Position numbers and translations under genes: made by a program. The notes beneath the pieces were generated by a model. It did not search any database, was not told the origin of the DNA, and worked only from the letters and a program-made list of their open reading frames with translations. A DNA stretch of 11,971 nt from Anaerolineales bacterium. Lineage in GTDB: Bacteria > Chloroflexota > Anaerolineae > Anaerolineales > Villigracilaceae. Shown piece by piece: positions 1-8,483 of this stretch; position 1 is the first letter of the stretch, and each line of letters starts with the position of its first letter. Location: the NCBI GenBank assembly GCA_025938055.1, contig JAICQC010000099.1, positions 1-11,971 on the forward strand, given 5' to 3'.

Positions 1-495
1 CCCGGCGGATTCCGTCCGGCGCAGACCAAAGATCCAGATACTAATGCCCAGGAATGCAAGGCTCAGGACCATCGGTATGACAAAGTAATAGAGCCGATCG
101 AAAGCCGGGAAGCGTGTAAGGGTCACATCGACCGTGCGGACGTCCCCTTCTGCCGTGCGCATTTCCACCGGGACTGTCTGCCCCGCCTGAAGCGAACTGA
201 GTGTGCGGTCCAGATCGCGAGCATTCGAAATTGAACGCCCATTGACGGAAACGAGCTGGTCGCCGATCTGAAAACCATGCTCGTACAACGCCCACTGTTG
301 GTTATCCTGACCCGTATCAGAACCGTTCAGTACCATAGTCTGCTCGAAAAACCCGCCAACAAACGGGTTCCTCATCCAGGCAATTCCAAGGAGCAGTGCC
401 GCGCCAAAGATCACCACGGCAAGTGCCTGATATGCCAGGACAACCCACTGGGTGATCTTGCTTAAGATATCATTGACACGATACGATTCGTTCAT
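1..495 (-). CDS. Membrane-anchored PDZ-domain protein, N-terminal part (cut by window edge)
   Basis: The frame is open from the ATG at 495 to the window edge (165 codons, no stop). The protein begins MNESYRVNDILSKITQW and has a hydrophobic segment at about residues 18-41. A PDZ-like domain follows at about 65-125, with GFQIGDQLVSVNGRSI as its core and a terminal strand near VRTVDVTL. A second membrane segment begins at about residue 132 (YFVIPMVLSLAFLGISIWIF). An extracytoplasmic PDZ domain between two membrane helices suits a membrane-bound sensor or a protease-like protein, but the C-terminal output domain lies outside the window, so the function is open. No convincing Shine-Dalgarno precedes the ATG. 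It lies downstream of gyrB on the same strand, behind a strong hairpin, so it probably has its own promoter. Confidence 0.75.
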   Translation of the reverse strand, partial: MNESYRVNDILSKITQWVVLAYQALAVVIFGAALLLGIAWMRNPFVGGFFEQTMVLNGSDTGQDNQQWALYEHGFQIGDQLVSVNGRSISNARDLDRTLSSLQAGQTVPVEMRTAEGDVRTVDVTLTRFPAFDRLYYFVIPMVLSLAFLGISIWIFGLRRTESAG

Positions 496-587
496 AGCAG
501 ACTGGACAATTCCAGAGAATTTTACACCAGCCCCCCGAGCCTAACTATGGTACTTTCATATCAAAGAAGCAAGGTATTCCGAAGCAG

Positions 588-624
588 AACGTCCCGAAGG
601 TTTTCGAGAAACCCTCGGGACGTT
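588..624 (-). terminator. Strong hairpin downstream of gyrB (probable terminator)
   Basis: The arms 588-603 and 609-624 form a 16-bp stem around a 5-nt loop. The only imperfection is A598/C614, an A-C mismatch in plus-strand RNA but a G-U wobble in minus-strand RNA, so the stem is continuous only for transcripts coming from gyrB. It starts 11 nt after the gyrB stop. No good T-tract follows on either side, so it could act as a processing or Rho-dependent end rather than a classical intrinsic terminator. Confidence 0.6.
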
Positions 625-635
625 GACTTTTGAAC

Positions 636-2687
<2,052 letters not shown>

Positions 2688-2698
2688 CACTATAAAGA

Positions 2699-3721
2699 TT
2701 ACACTCGTTGTGCAGGTATGCTTTGTTTCTGTTGTAGTTTCTCAAAAATGGCTTGCAGCCACACATTCATATCTCGATAATACACAAAACTTGCTGCCAG
2801 CAATGCGGTCCTGATAAAGGCATGTCCGGCAATGCCCACCAGCAGCATCCACGAATCATCCGGAGGAACGCTCCACAGGTAGTTCAAACCGGTCGAGAGC
2901 AGGAAGACCGCAAGGATGAACAAGCCGCTGGTCGGGAGCGTAAAACGTGCCATCTTCAGACTTGTAAAGATCGAATAAAAAGCATTTTGCCCGCGTACAA
3001 AAATCCCATGGGGCGTAAAAAACAACGGCACGATCAACCAGAAGGAAAAGACCAGGATGAGCAATAACGCGCCGCTCGCCAGGACCGGGCTCAGCAAAGT
3101 CAGAACGGTCAGGATGAGCATGGTCGGGATCATAATAATAATCAAACCGATAACCCACAAGGCTGAGAGGATCAGGGACTGGATGACAGCCCACGAAAAA
3201 CTGATCTTCGCTTCTGGATGTGCATCGCCCAGGACAATCCTCGAGACCCAGCGGAAGTACAGCCCGCCTACGACCCAGCCCAGGATCACAAACACAAGCG
3301 CAAGCCCAACCAAGCCGGGATAAGAGGAGACATGCAGCACATTCCCGCCACCCAACGGGGTTTCTACAGGCATCGTCTGCGCCAGCAAGCTCGAAACACC
3401 GATCGGAAACAATTGCAGCTTGCTAAACAGGCTCAGCAGGTTAAAACGCTCCATTAAATCACTGAACGCAGCCTGGTACTCTGTAAATCTCTGCAGATCT
3501 GCAGCAGAGGTCAGAGTCCGCCGTGCCTGGCTGAACACAATCTCGAAGAACGGCCTGACCAGCCTGCCTACGCTCAAACGTGGTCCCAGCCACAGGAATA
3601 TATCCAACAGGAGTGGCAGAAGGATGAGCCATACATGGCTGGAGACGGCGTCGAAACCCGCCCTTAACGCTCCCATCACGCCCGGCGGCGGTGGGAGTTC
3701 TCCCAGATTCTGCCTGTTCAT
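2699..3721 (-). CDS. Polytopic membrane protein of unknown function
   Basis: This 340-residue protein belongs to no family I recognise. A short soluble N-terminus with a PPPP run (residues 10-13) precedes a hydrophobic segment at about 29-46. An amphipathic, probably extracytoplasmic stretch then runs to about residue 135. After that come further strongly hydrophobic segments: one near YPGLVGLALVFVILGWVV, two or three closely packed between SLILSALWVIG and FSFWLIVPLFF, one near SGLFILAVFLLSTG and one near the C-terminus. The total is about six or seven membrane helices. There are no evident catalytic motifs. The ATG at 3721 is the first start after an in-frame TAG. No Shine-Dalgarno is present, but an extended -10 box lies just upstream. 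It is co-directional with gyrB and was probably spaced about 31 bp from it before the palindromic element inserted. Confidence 0.8.
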   Translation of the reverse strand: MNRQNLGELPPPPGVMGALRAGFDAVSSHVWLILLPLLLDIFLWLGPRLSVGRLVRPFFEIVFSQARRTLTSAADLQRFTEYQAAFSDLMERFNLLSLFSKLQLFPIGVSSLLAQTMPVETPLGGGNVLHVSSYPGLVGLALVFVILGWVVGGLYFRWVSRIVLGDAHPEAKISFSWAVIQSLILSALWVIGLIIIMIPTMLILTVLTLLSPVLASGALLLILVFSFWLIVPLFFTPHGIFVRGQNAFYSIFTSLKMARFTLPTSGLFILAVFLLSTGLNYLWSVPPDDSWMLLVGIAGHAFIRTALLAASFVYYRDMNVWLQAIFEKLQQKQSIPAQRV

Positions 3722-3730
3722 AACCAGTTG

Positions 3731-3736
3731 ATTCTA
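3731..3736 (-). promoter_or_regulatory. Extended -10 promoter for the minus-strand membrane gene, leaderless
   Basis: On the minus strand TGGTAGAAT reads as an extended -10 (TGn plus TAGAAT). The hexamer ends 9 nt before the ATG at 3721, so transcription would begin 2-3 nt before the start codon. The -35 region 17 bp upstream is weak. Together with the plus-strand promoter at 3753-3781 it fills the divergent gap. Confidence 0.45.
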
Positions 3737-3752
3737 CCATATTGACCCCGTC

Positions 3753-3781
3753 TTGGCATCCAACTATGAGGCAGGTACAAT
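3753..3781 (+). promoter_or_regulatory. Promoter of the membrane protein-JAMM-plsY operon, leaderless
   Basis: TTGGCA at 3753-3758 and TACAAT at 3776-3781 are separated by exactly 17 bp. The -10 ends 7 nt before the ATG at 3789, so transcription should start at or next to that ATG. This makes ATG 3789 the likely start, rather than the in-frame TTG at 3753 (which is part of the -35) or ATG 3780 (which overlaps the -10). Confidence 0.55.
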
Positions 3782-3788
3782 GCTATTT

Positions 3789-4601
3789 ATGAATGAACAG
3801 CGGTATTTGCCGAATGCTGACCGGATCGGCATGCTCACGTCCACGGTTTTGCTGGCATTTGCCCTTGCACATCTGATTCAAGCCCCGGAATTCAACATCG
3901 AAATACAGCTGCCGGGCTTTTTCCTCCTGCTTCCGTTGAACCTGACGACTGCCATGAGCCTGCTAACCGCCGGGCTGACCGCTACCGGTATGGACTGGCT
4001 GCTGCGCGCCCACCCCTCACTGGATGGCCGCCCAACCTATCAGTGGTGGCTCTTGCCCACGCTGACGACTTTTGTGATCGGCGTACCGCTTTCCAGCCTC
4101 CCGCCTGGAGCCGCCTGGGGAACTGGCTTGATCGTCGCGGGAATTTTCCTCTTTTTTGTCTTCGTTGCTGAATATATTGTTGTGGACCCGGGCGCGCCCT
4201 ATTATGCAATCTCCATGGCGGGCTTGACCGCCATATCCTATACCCTCTTTTTCGTTCTCGCCGTTGGGCTCCGGTATGGCACGGTCCGGCTCTACATCCT
4301 TGTCCCGGCGTTGTTTCTTGCCGCGGCGCTCGCCAGCCTGCGCATCCTGAACCTGCGCCTCACTGGTCGCTGGGAATATGCCTGGTCGCTGGGGATTGCG
4401 TTCGTCTGCGTGCAGATAGCAGCAGGCTTGCATTACTGGCCCCTTTCGCCCATCCAGTTTGGGTTGATGCTGGTCGGGTCTCTCTACGGGTTGACAAGCC
4501 TGGCGGTGAACCTGGGTGAAGACCAGCCTGCTCGTCGTGCCGTGCTTGAGCCCGCGATCGTCATCGGGATGTGCTGGGGACTGGCAATATTCATCCAATA
4601 A
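3789..4601 (+). CDS. Polytopic membrane protein of unknown function, first gene of a three-gene operon
   Basis: The product has 270 residues and is almost wholly hydrophobic, with about seven or eight predicted membrane helices. They begin near MLTSTVLLAFALAHLIQ and end with AIVIGMCWGLAIFIQ at the extreme C-terminus. No catalytic signature is visible and I do not recognise the family with confidence. The start is chosen from the promoter geometry at 3753-3781; ATG 3780, with GAGG at 3768-3771 ahead of it, is the alternative and would add three residues. Its TAA stop overlaps the ATG of the next gene by one base (TAATG), which suggests translational coupling to the JAMM peptidase and then plsY. 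Confidence 0.78.
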   Translation: MNEQRYLPNADRIGMLTSTVLLAFALAHLIQAPEFNIEIQLPGFFLLLPLNLTTAMSLLTAGLTATGMDWLLRAHPSLDGRPTYQWWLLPTLTTFVIGVPLSSLPPGAAWGTGLIVAGIFLFFVFVAEYIVVDPGAPYYAISMAGLTAISYTLFFVLAVGLRYGTVRLYILVPALFLAAALASLRILNLRLTGRWEYAWSLGIAFVCVQIAAGLHYWPLSPIQFGLMLVGSLYGLTSLAVNLGEDQPARRAVLEPAIVIGMCWGLAIFIQ

Positions 4602-5008
4602 TGATGAAGCACACGCTCTCGATAAGCAGGAAACTCTGGCAGGAAATGCTGGATCACGTCAGTGAGCATGCTCCTCTGGAAGCCTGTGGATTGCTGGCAG
4701 GAAAACACGACAAGGTGAAGAAAGTGCTCCTCGTGCGGAATCAGGCACAAAGTCCCGTGCGATTCGTAATGGACCCTTATGAACAGCTCCAGGCTTTCAA
4801 CTGGATCGAATCCAACGGGCTGGATCTGCTCGGCATCTTCCACTCCCATCCCGCGGGGTCAGATGCTGTCTCCGCGACTGATATTGCCGAAGCAGCTTAT
4901 GAGGTTGTCCATGTCATCTGGTCGCGGAATGACGGTCACTGGCAACCGCGCGGCTTCTGGATCGAGAATGGCAGTGTGACCGAAGTGCCTTTACAAATAT
5001 CCAAATAG
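4601..5008 (+). CDS. JAMM/MPN (M67-family) zinc metallopeptidase
   Basis: This single-domain protein of 135 residues has a complete JAMM signature: E27 in PLEACGLLAG, and H81-x-H83-x7-S91-x2-D94 in the stretch beginning GIFHSHPAGSD. Two histidines and the aspartate bind zinc; the glutamate is the general base. Bacterial stand-alone members cleave isopeptide-like bonds to the C-terminal glycine of ubiquitin-fold sulfur carriers (for example Mec+ acting on CysO-cysteine), but no such carrier gene is in this window, so the substrate is unknown. The start ATG overlaps the upstream stop; a second ATG follows immediately at 4604. It ends with TAG. Downstream the frame stays open into plsY with no other stop before plsY's own internal TAG. 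Confidence 0.88.
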   Translation: MMKHTLSISRKLWQEMLDHVSEHAPLEACGLLAGKHDKVKKVLLVRNQAQSPVRFVMDPYEQLQAFNWIESNGLDLLGIFHSHPAGSDAVSATDIAEAAYEVVHVIWSRNDGHWQPRGFWIENGSVTEVPLQISK

Positions 5009-5053
5009 AGCAACCATCTTGGCTGCCTTGTGTTTCAGGTAATACATCATCTC

Positions 5054-5058
5054 GGAGG
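5054..5058 (+). promoter_or_regulatory. Shine-Dalgarno site of plsY
   Basis: GGAGG lies 10 nt before ATG 5069 in the gap after the JAMM gene. It supports 5069 as the plsY start over the in-frame GTG at 5030, and indicates that plsY is initiated independently of the upstream gene. Confidence 0.6.
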
Positions 5059-5068
5059 ATCAAACGTT

Positions 5069-5758
5069 ATGCAGATGTTGATCGGCATTGGGGCTGTCAT
5101 CATCGGGTATGTTCTGGGTTCCATTCCCTTTGGCTTGTTGATTGTAAAGATGAAAACCGGGAAGGACATTCGCACCGTGGAAAGTGGGCGGACCGGCGGG
5201 ACGAATGCTGTGCGAGCTGCAGGCTTGGGGGCGGGTCTGCTGACAGCTCTCTGCGACGTCCTAAAAGGTGCAGCTTAGGTCTGGATCGCCCAAATGCTTC
5301 TCCCGGAGAATCACATCGTTCATATACTGGCTCCCCTGGCGGCGATCCTTGGACATAACTACTCGTTATTTCTGATCAGGAGGGATGAGGACGGAAGATT
5401 GCGCTTTCATGGGGGCGCTGGCGGCGCGCCGGCTCTGGGGGGCGCGATGGGTCTGTGGTTGCCTATCTTCCCAATCGTGCTCGCAGCCGGCGCGTTGATC
5501 TGGTTCACGCTGGGGATTGCTTCCCTAACGACCATGGCAATCGGTCTGGTTGTGACGATTGTCTTCGCACTCTACGCCGGACAGGGACTCCTGGAACCCG
5601 TCAATATTTGGTACGGGGTGATCGCTGAAATTTTTTTGATCTGGGCGTTGCGTCCCAACATCAAAAAGCTTCTGGCTGGCAATGAGCGTGTGGTCAAGTT
5701 CAGTCTGAATGGATGGCTGAGAGCCCGCAAAAAAGCCCGGGCAGAATCCCATAAATAA
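5069..5758 (+). CDS. plsY: PlsY-type glycerol-3-phosphate acyltransferase, interrupted by an in-frame TAG
   Basis: PlsY transfers an acyl group from acyl-phosphate to glycerol-3-phosphate, the first committed step of membrane phospholipid synthesis. The 230-codon frame encodes several membrane helices, starting with LIGIGAVIIGYVLGSIPFG. Family motifs are present: SGRTGGTNAVR at 39-49 (the SGNxGxTNxxR motif), DVLKGAA at 63-69 (the KGxxP motif), GH at 95-96, and a glycine-rich loop GGAGGAPALGG at 115-125. A charged insert (RRDEDGR) precedes that loop, as a divergent variant. Codon 70 (5276-5278) is TAG, exactly where the KGxxP motif usually has its proline. The frame before and after is the same, so no indel is involved. 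The lone 69-residue upstream piece would lack the glycine-rich loop and most helices. I annotate the full span as one gene; whether it is functional is unresolved. Confidence 0.8.
5276..5278 (+). other. In-frame TAG inside plsY (codon 70)
   Basis: GCA GCT TAG GTC TGG is read in the plsY frame, and recognisable PlsY sequence lies on both sides. Single-base sense neighbours include CAG, AAG, GAG and TCG. Conversion of the common family proline codon would need more than one change. Confidence 0.8.
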
Positions 5759-5787
5759 AAGTGACGGTCGTTGCGACCGTCACTTTT
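5757..5787. terminator. Bidirectional intrinsic terminator between plsY and the MBL gene
   Basis: A perfect 14-bp stem (5757-5770 with 5774-5787) with a 3-nt loop has A-runs on one side and T-runs on the other, so it works as an intrinsic terminator in both directions. It overlaps the plsY TAA (5756-5758) and its T-tract contains the stop codon of the convergent MBL gene (5787-5789). Confidence 0.9.
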
Positions 5788-6611
5788 TACGTAAACTGCT
5801 GGAGCAGAGCACGCAGGTTTCTTTGGTGCAGGGTCTGCGCCAGTCCGCCGAGATACACACGGCTTTTCCCACATGACTCGATGCTGATCTCATCCAGAAG
5901 CTCGACCGCATTCTTCCTGCGCGAGATGGCTCGGACCGCCTTCTTAATCGCCGCGAGGTAATTCAGATTCTCCTTCACTGCCGCGTCGATCTCACCGCGC
6001 AGGATGATATCGCCGTGACCCTGCACGATGTTTTCAAGCCCCATGCGTCCAATACGTTTGATCGATGCCATGATATCATCGATATTTCCATCCACGATAT
6101 ATGGCAGGGGCATAAAGGCATCCCCAGCAAAGAGGATGCGGTCCTCCTCCACCAGCACTGTGATTCCATCCTGGCTGTGGCCCAGAGCGGGCGAGATGAT
6201 CAAATTCTTCTTCCCGACCCGCAGCGTGACCTCTCCATCGGTAAATGTCATCTGTGGCAAAACGATCTTCACCTGCCGGAGGACAGGATTCTGCTTCTGC
6301 CCTCCGTCCAGAGACGGGATGCCGCGCTCGATCAGCAGGTCTCGGCACTGGGCGTGCGCGATCACCGTCGCGCCGGGGAAGAAGCAATTGCCCCAGGCAT
6401 GGTCAGCATGGTAATGTGTGTTGATTACATACCGTACCGGTACGTTCAATTCGTGTTCGATAAATTCACGGATACTTAATGTTTCGTCTGGCAACGCCAG
6501 CGTATCGATGACAACCGCCCATTGAGGTCCTGCAACCACCCCTGCTGTTACCTGAGCATAGACTTCACTCTGGAACCAAAAAACATTTTCTGAAACTCGT
6601 TCGCGATGCAT
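5787..6611 (-). CDS. Metallo-beta-lactamase-fold hydrolase
   Basis: The 274-residue product is cytosolic in appearance, with no signal peptide. It carries the full dinuclear metal set of the MBL fold: H66-x-H68-x-D70-H71 in THYHADHAWGN, H145 in ALGHSQDG, D164 in LFAGDAF and H199 in VQGHGD. The arrangement resembles glyoxalase II-like or quinoprotein-relay-type MBL hydrolases more than antibiotic-hydrolysing enzymes; the substrate cannot be told from sequence. A C-terminal region rich in basic residues (AIKKAVRAISRRKN) follows the domain. The ATG at 6611 is chosen because AAGGA at 6618-6622 lies 6 nt upstream; an upstream in-frame extension to 6665 would run through the promoter. Transcribed divergently from the receiver-domain gene and convergent with plsY. 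Confidence 0.9.
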   Translation of the reverse strand: MHRERVSENVFWFQSEVYAQVTAGVVAGPQWAVVIDTLALPDETLSIREFIEHELNVPVRYVINTHYHADHAWGNCFFPGATVIAHAQCRDLLIERGIPSLDGGQKQNPVLRQVKIVLPQMTFTDGEVTLRVGKKNLIISPALGHSQDGITVLVEEDRILFAGDAFMPLPYIVDGNIDDIMASIKRIGRMGLENIVQGHGDIILRGEIDAAVKENLNYLAAIKKAVRAISRRKNAVELLDEISIESCGKSRVYLGGLAQTLHQRNLRALLQQFT

Positions 6612-6636
6612 TAAAATTCCTTGTGAATTTTTTCTA

Positions 6637-6665
6637 TTGATAGCACAAATAAGGGTGAAAATCAA
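6637..6665 (-). promoter_or_regulatory. Promoter of the MBL hydrolase gene
   Basis: On the minus strand TTGATT (6660-6665) and TATCAA (6637-6642) are separated by 17 bp, with TGC directly before the -10 (extended -10). The predicted start near 6630 gives a leader of about 20 nt that contains AAGGA, so this gene is not leaderless, unlike its divergent neighbour. Confidence 0.6.
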
Positions 6666-6690
6666 GTTGACTAGACAAGCTTATGAATTT

Positions 6691-6708
6691 CCTTACATTC
6701 TCGTAAGG
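6691..6708. promoter_or_regulatory. Inverted repeat in the divergent intergenic region, possible operator
   Basis: CCTTAC and GTAAGG form 6-bp arms around a 6-nt spacer. The repeat lies between the two divergent promoters (6637-6665 and 6726-6754), about where a shared operator would be. It could equally be chance; no T-tract makes it a terminator. Confidence 0.3.
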
Positions 6709-6725
6709 TGTTTTCGAACGATTGC

Positions 6726-6754
6726 TTGCCGTTGAACTTCTGCCGTGATACACT
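6726..6754 (+). promoter_or_regulatory. Promoter of the receiver-Roadblock-Y1 gene, leaderless
   Basis: TTGCCG (6726-6731) and TACACT (6749-6754) are separated by 17 bp, and TGA directly before the -10 makes it an extended -10. The hexamer ends 9 nt before ATG 6764, so the message would start about 3 nt before the start codon. AGGG directly before the ATG is too close to act as a Shine-Dalgarno. Confidence 0.6.
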
Positions 6755-6763
6755 TTGCAGGGT

Positions 6764-8371
6764 ATGACCAAAAGCCTGTTGATCGTGAGCGCGGATACCA
6801 AGTTTGCACAGGTGCTGCTGCATGGGCTGGAGCAGGAAGGCTATCGCGCTCAGATTACAAAAGGAAAGGGCGAATCGGTCGTCCGCGCCGACGAGGAAAA
6901 CTCGTCGCTCGCCTTCCTCGACATGGACCTTGGTTATCGGGCTGTTCTTGAGATCGGCCTGGCGTTGCGGATGCTCAACCCGGCGATCAATCTCGTGGTG
7001 TTTTCAAGCGAAGATGTCGCGCCCACACTGGATGAGCTCCACCCCTGGATCTTGTCGCCCAAGCCATATTATTTACCGGATGTGTTAAACATGCTAAACG
7101 ATCCTTCAAAATACTCCAACCGACCCGCTCCGCGGGACGTCCAAACCAGCAGTGCCCCCCTGCCCTGGTTGCAGGACGTGACCCGCGCCGCCCAGCATCT
7201 GACACGTCTGACGCTCGAATCCTCGGCGCAGGCGGCACTGATTACTCGTGGCGACAATCTCTGGGCGTATGCCGGTCAGCTTTCACAGGGCGCGGCAAAA
7301 GAACTGGCGATGGCAGTCACACGTCACTGGGACGGGCAGAAAGGGAGCGACCTGCTGCGCTTCGTCCGCCTGGAGGCGACCAAGGCAGAACATATGCTCT
7401 ATGCTACCCGCCTGGCAGATGACGTGGTTCTGGCGCTGGTCTTCGACGCGGAAACACCGTTCAGCACCATCCGCACGCAGGCTGGGCAGCTGGTCAATAG
7501 GCTCTCAACACAAAACCCGGAGGTGGCAGAGTCGCCTGTCGGGCAGAAACCGCTCCCGGCTTCCTACGATGTTCCGACGGAACATCTTGAAGATGACAGC
7601 AACCCGGATCTGGACATCCCCAGCATTGCAGACATTCTTTCAGACATCCCTCCTCCAAGGCCCGACCCCGGCGTCAGCTCATTCGAGGAGGAAGAGGATT
7701 TCGTGCCGCATCCTTCCCCTTCGCGTTCGAATCAGTATAGTCGTGAGAGTTCCCCGGCGATGCGCGCAGACGAGGTCCTGTTGTCCAATCAGGATAATGA
7801 ACAAACCGTGGAACATGTCATCGAGGATTTCGATGCGACGATGCCTTCGAAATCGCGCAGGCGCCCCGAAACGCCGGTTCGCAGACCGATGCCAGGCGAA
7901 TTGGACGAGACCCGCCCTCATTCGATCACAGAAGTGGCTGGACGTGTGATGCTCGAGCCCATCTCCCCCGGACTCTACAACCTGACTTATGCCTGTTTGC
8001 TCGTGCCGCGCTTTAGTTCCCACTATCTCACCGGCGACATGGCGGATCGCATTTCCGAATGGCTGCCACAAATTTGTATTGCCTTTGGCTGGCGTTTGGA
8101 ATATCTGGCTGTGCGTCCTGAATATGTTCAGTGGGTCTTGAATGTGCCCCCGGCAACCTCGCCCGGATACCTGATGCGCATTATCCGCCAGCAGACTTCT
8201 GAGAAGATATTCACCGAGTTCTCGCGTTTGAAGAAGGAAAATCCTTCTGGCGATTTCTGGGCGCCGGGATACCTGATCATGGGCGGCACGCAGCCGCATC
8301 CCCCGCAGCTGGTAAAAGACTATATCAAACAGACCCGCACACGACAGGGATATTCACAGCCAAGAAAGTGA
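6764..8371 (+). CDS. Receiver / Roadblock-LC7-like / acidic linker / degenerate Y1-transposase-like fusion protein
   Basis: The 535-residue product appears to have four parts. Residues 1-115 look like a response-regulator receiver: LLIVSAD first strand (acidic pocket reduced), AFLDMD with candidate phosphoacceptor D53, FSS near 80-82, and SPKPYY with K100. Residues about 133-248 resemble a Roadblock/LC7 domain (AQAALITRGDNLWAYAGQL, then DDVVLALVFDAETPFSTIR). Residues about 250-395 are a proline- and acid-rich, probably disordered linker with an EEEED run. Residues about 403-524 resemble the IS200-type Y1 transposase fold: YNLTYACLLVPRF, FGWRLEYLAVRPEYVQWVL, DFWAPGYLIMGG and KDYIKQT. The usual HUH is Y454-V-Q456, but a tyrosine at 520 sits where the nucleophile is expected. 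It is likely a domesticated, non-transposing module, perhaps nucleic-acid binding. The receiver call is firmest; the other two are by-eye fold matches. The start follows from the promoter at 6726-6754. Confidence 0.8.
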   Translation: MTKSLLIVSADTKFAQVLLHGLEQEGYRAQITKGKGESVVRADEENSSLAFLDMDLGYRAVLEIGLALRMLNPAINLVVFSSEDVAPTLDELHPWILSPKPYYLPDVLNMLNDPSKYSNRPAPRDVQTSSAPLPWLQDVTRAAQHLTRLTLESSAQAALITRGDNLWAYAGQLSQGAAKELAMAVTRHWDGQKGSDLLRFVRLEATKAEHMLYATRLADDVVLALVFDAETPFSTIRTQAGQLVNRLSTQNPEVAESPVGQKPLPASYDVPTEHLEDDSNPDLDIPSIADILSDIPPPRPDPGVSSFEEEEDFVPHPSPSRSNQYSRESSPAMRADEVLLSNQDNEQTVEHVIEDFDATMPSKSRRRPETPVRRPMPGELDETRPHSITEVAGRVMLEPISPGLYNLTYACLLVPRFSSHYLTGDMADRISEWLPQICIAFGWRLEYLAVRPEYVQWVLNVPPATSPGYLMRIIRQQTSEKIFTEFSRLKKENPSGDFWAPGYLIMGGTQPHPPQLVKDYIKQTRTRQGYSQPRK

Positions 8372-8396
8372 TCAATCTCCCACAATGACATCGACC

Positions 8397-8428
8397 ACGC
8401 GGAGTATAATACCTCCGCGTTTCTATTT
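8397..8428 (+). terminator. Intrinsic terminator after the receiver-fusion gene, with a TATAAT loop
   Basis: A perfect 8-bp stem (ACGCGGAG 8397-8404 with CTCCGCGT 8413-8420) is followed by TTCTATTT. It lies 25 nt after the TGA stop and suits a terminator. The 8-nt loop contains a consensus -10 box, TATAAT (8405-8410), which could double as a promoter for polA, though no good -35 is found at 16-18 bp. Confidence 0.6.
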
Positions 8429-8483
8429 AATACGCGCTGGAAACGTTTTACTACTCACTTGATCCTGACAACCGGAACTGAAC

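Noticed and set aside
41..295. 84-residue minus-strand frame at the left edge
   Set aside because: The overlapping frame from 495 to the edge encodes a clear membrane segment and PDZ domain and is the real gene.
502..515. CTGGA/TCCAG inverted repeat just before the PDZ gene start
   Set aside because: Arms are only 5 bp with a 4-nt spacer; this is within chance expectation and no promoter places it as an operator.
7679..8299. Minus-strand 206-residue frame inside the receiver-fusion gene
   Set aside because: It lies wholly opposite a gene with a good promoter, motifs and terminator and has no recognisable domain of its own.
6764..8371. A REP/RAYT system linking the Y1-like protein to the palindromic elements
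   Set aside because: The Y1-like domain lacks the HUH histidines, and IS200-type enzymes do not make target duplications, whereas both elements have 5-bp direct repeats. A binding role remains possible but has no direct support.
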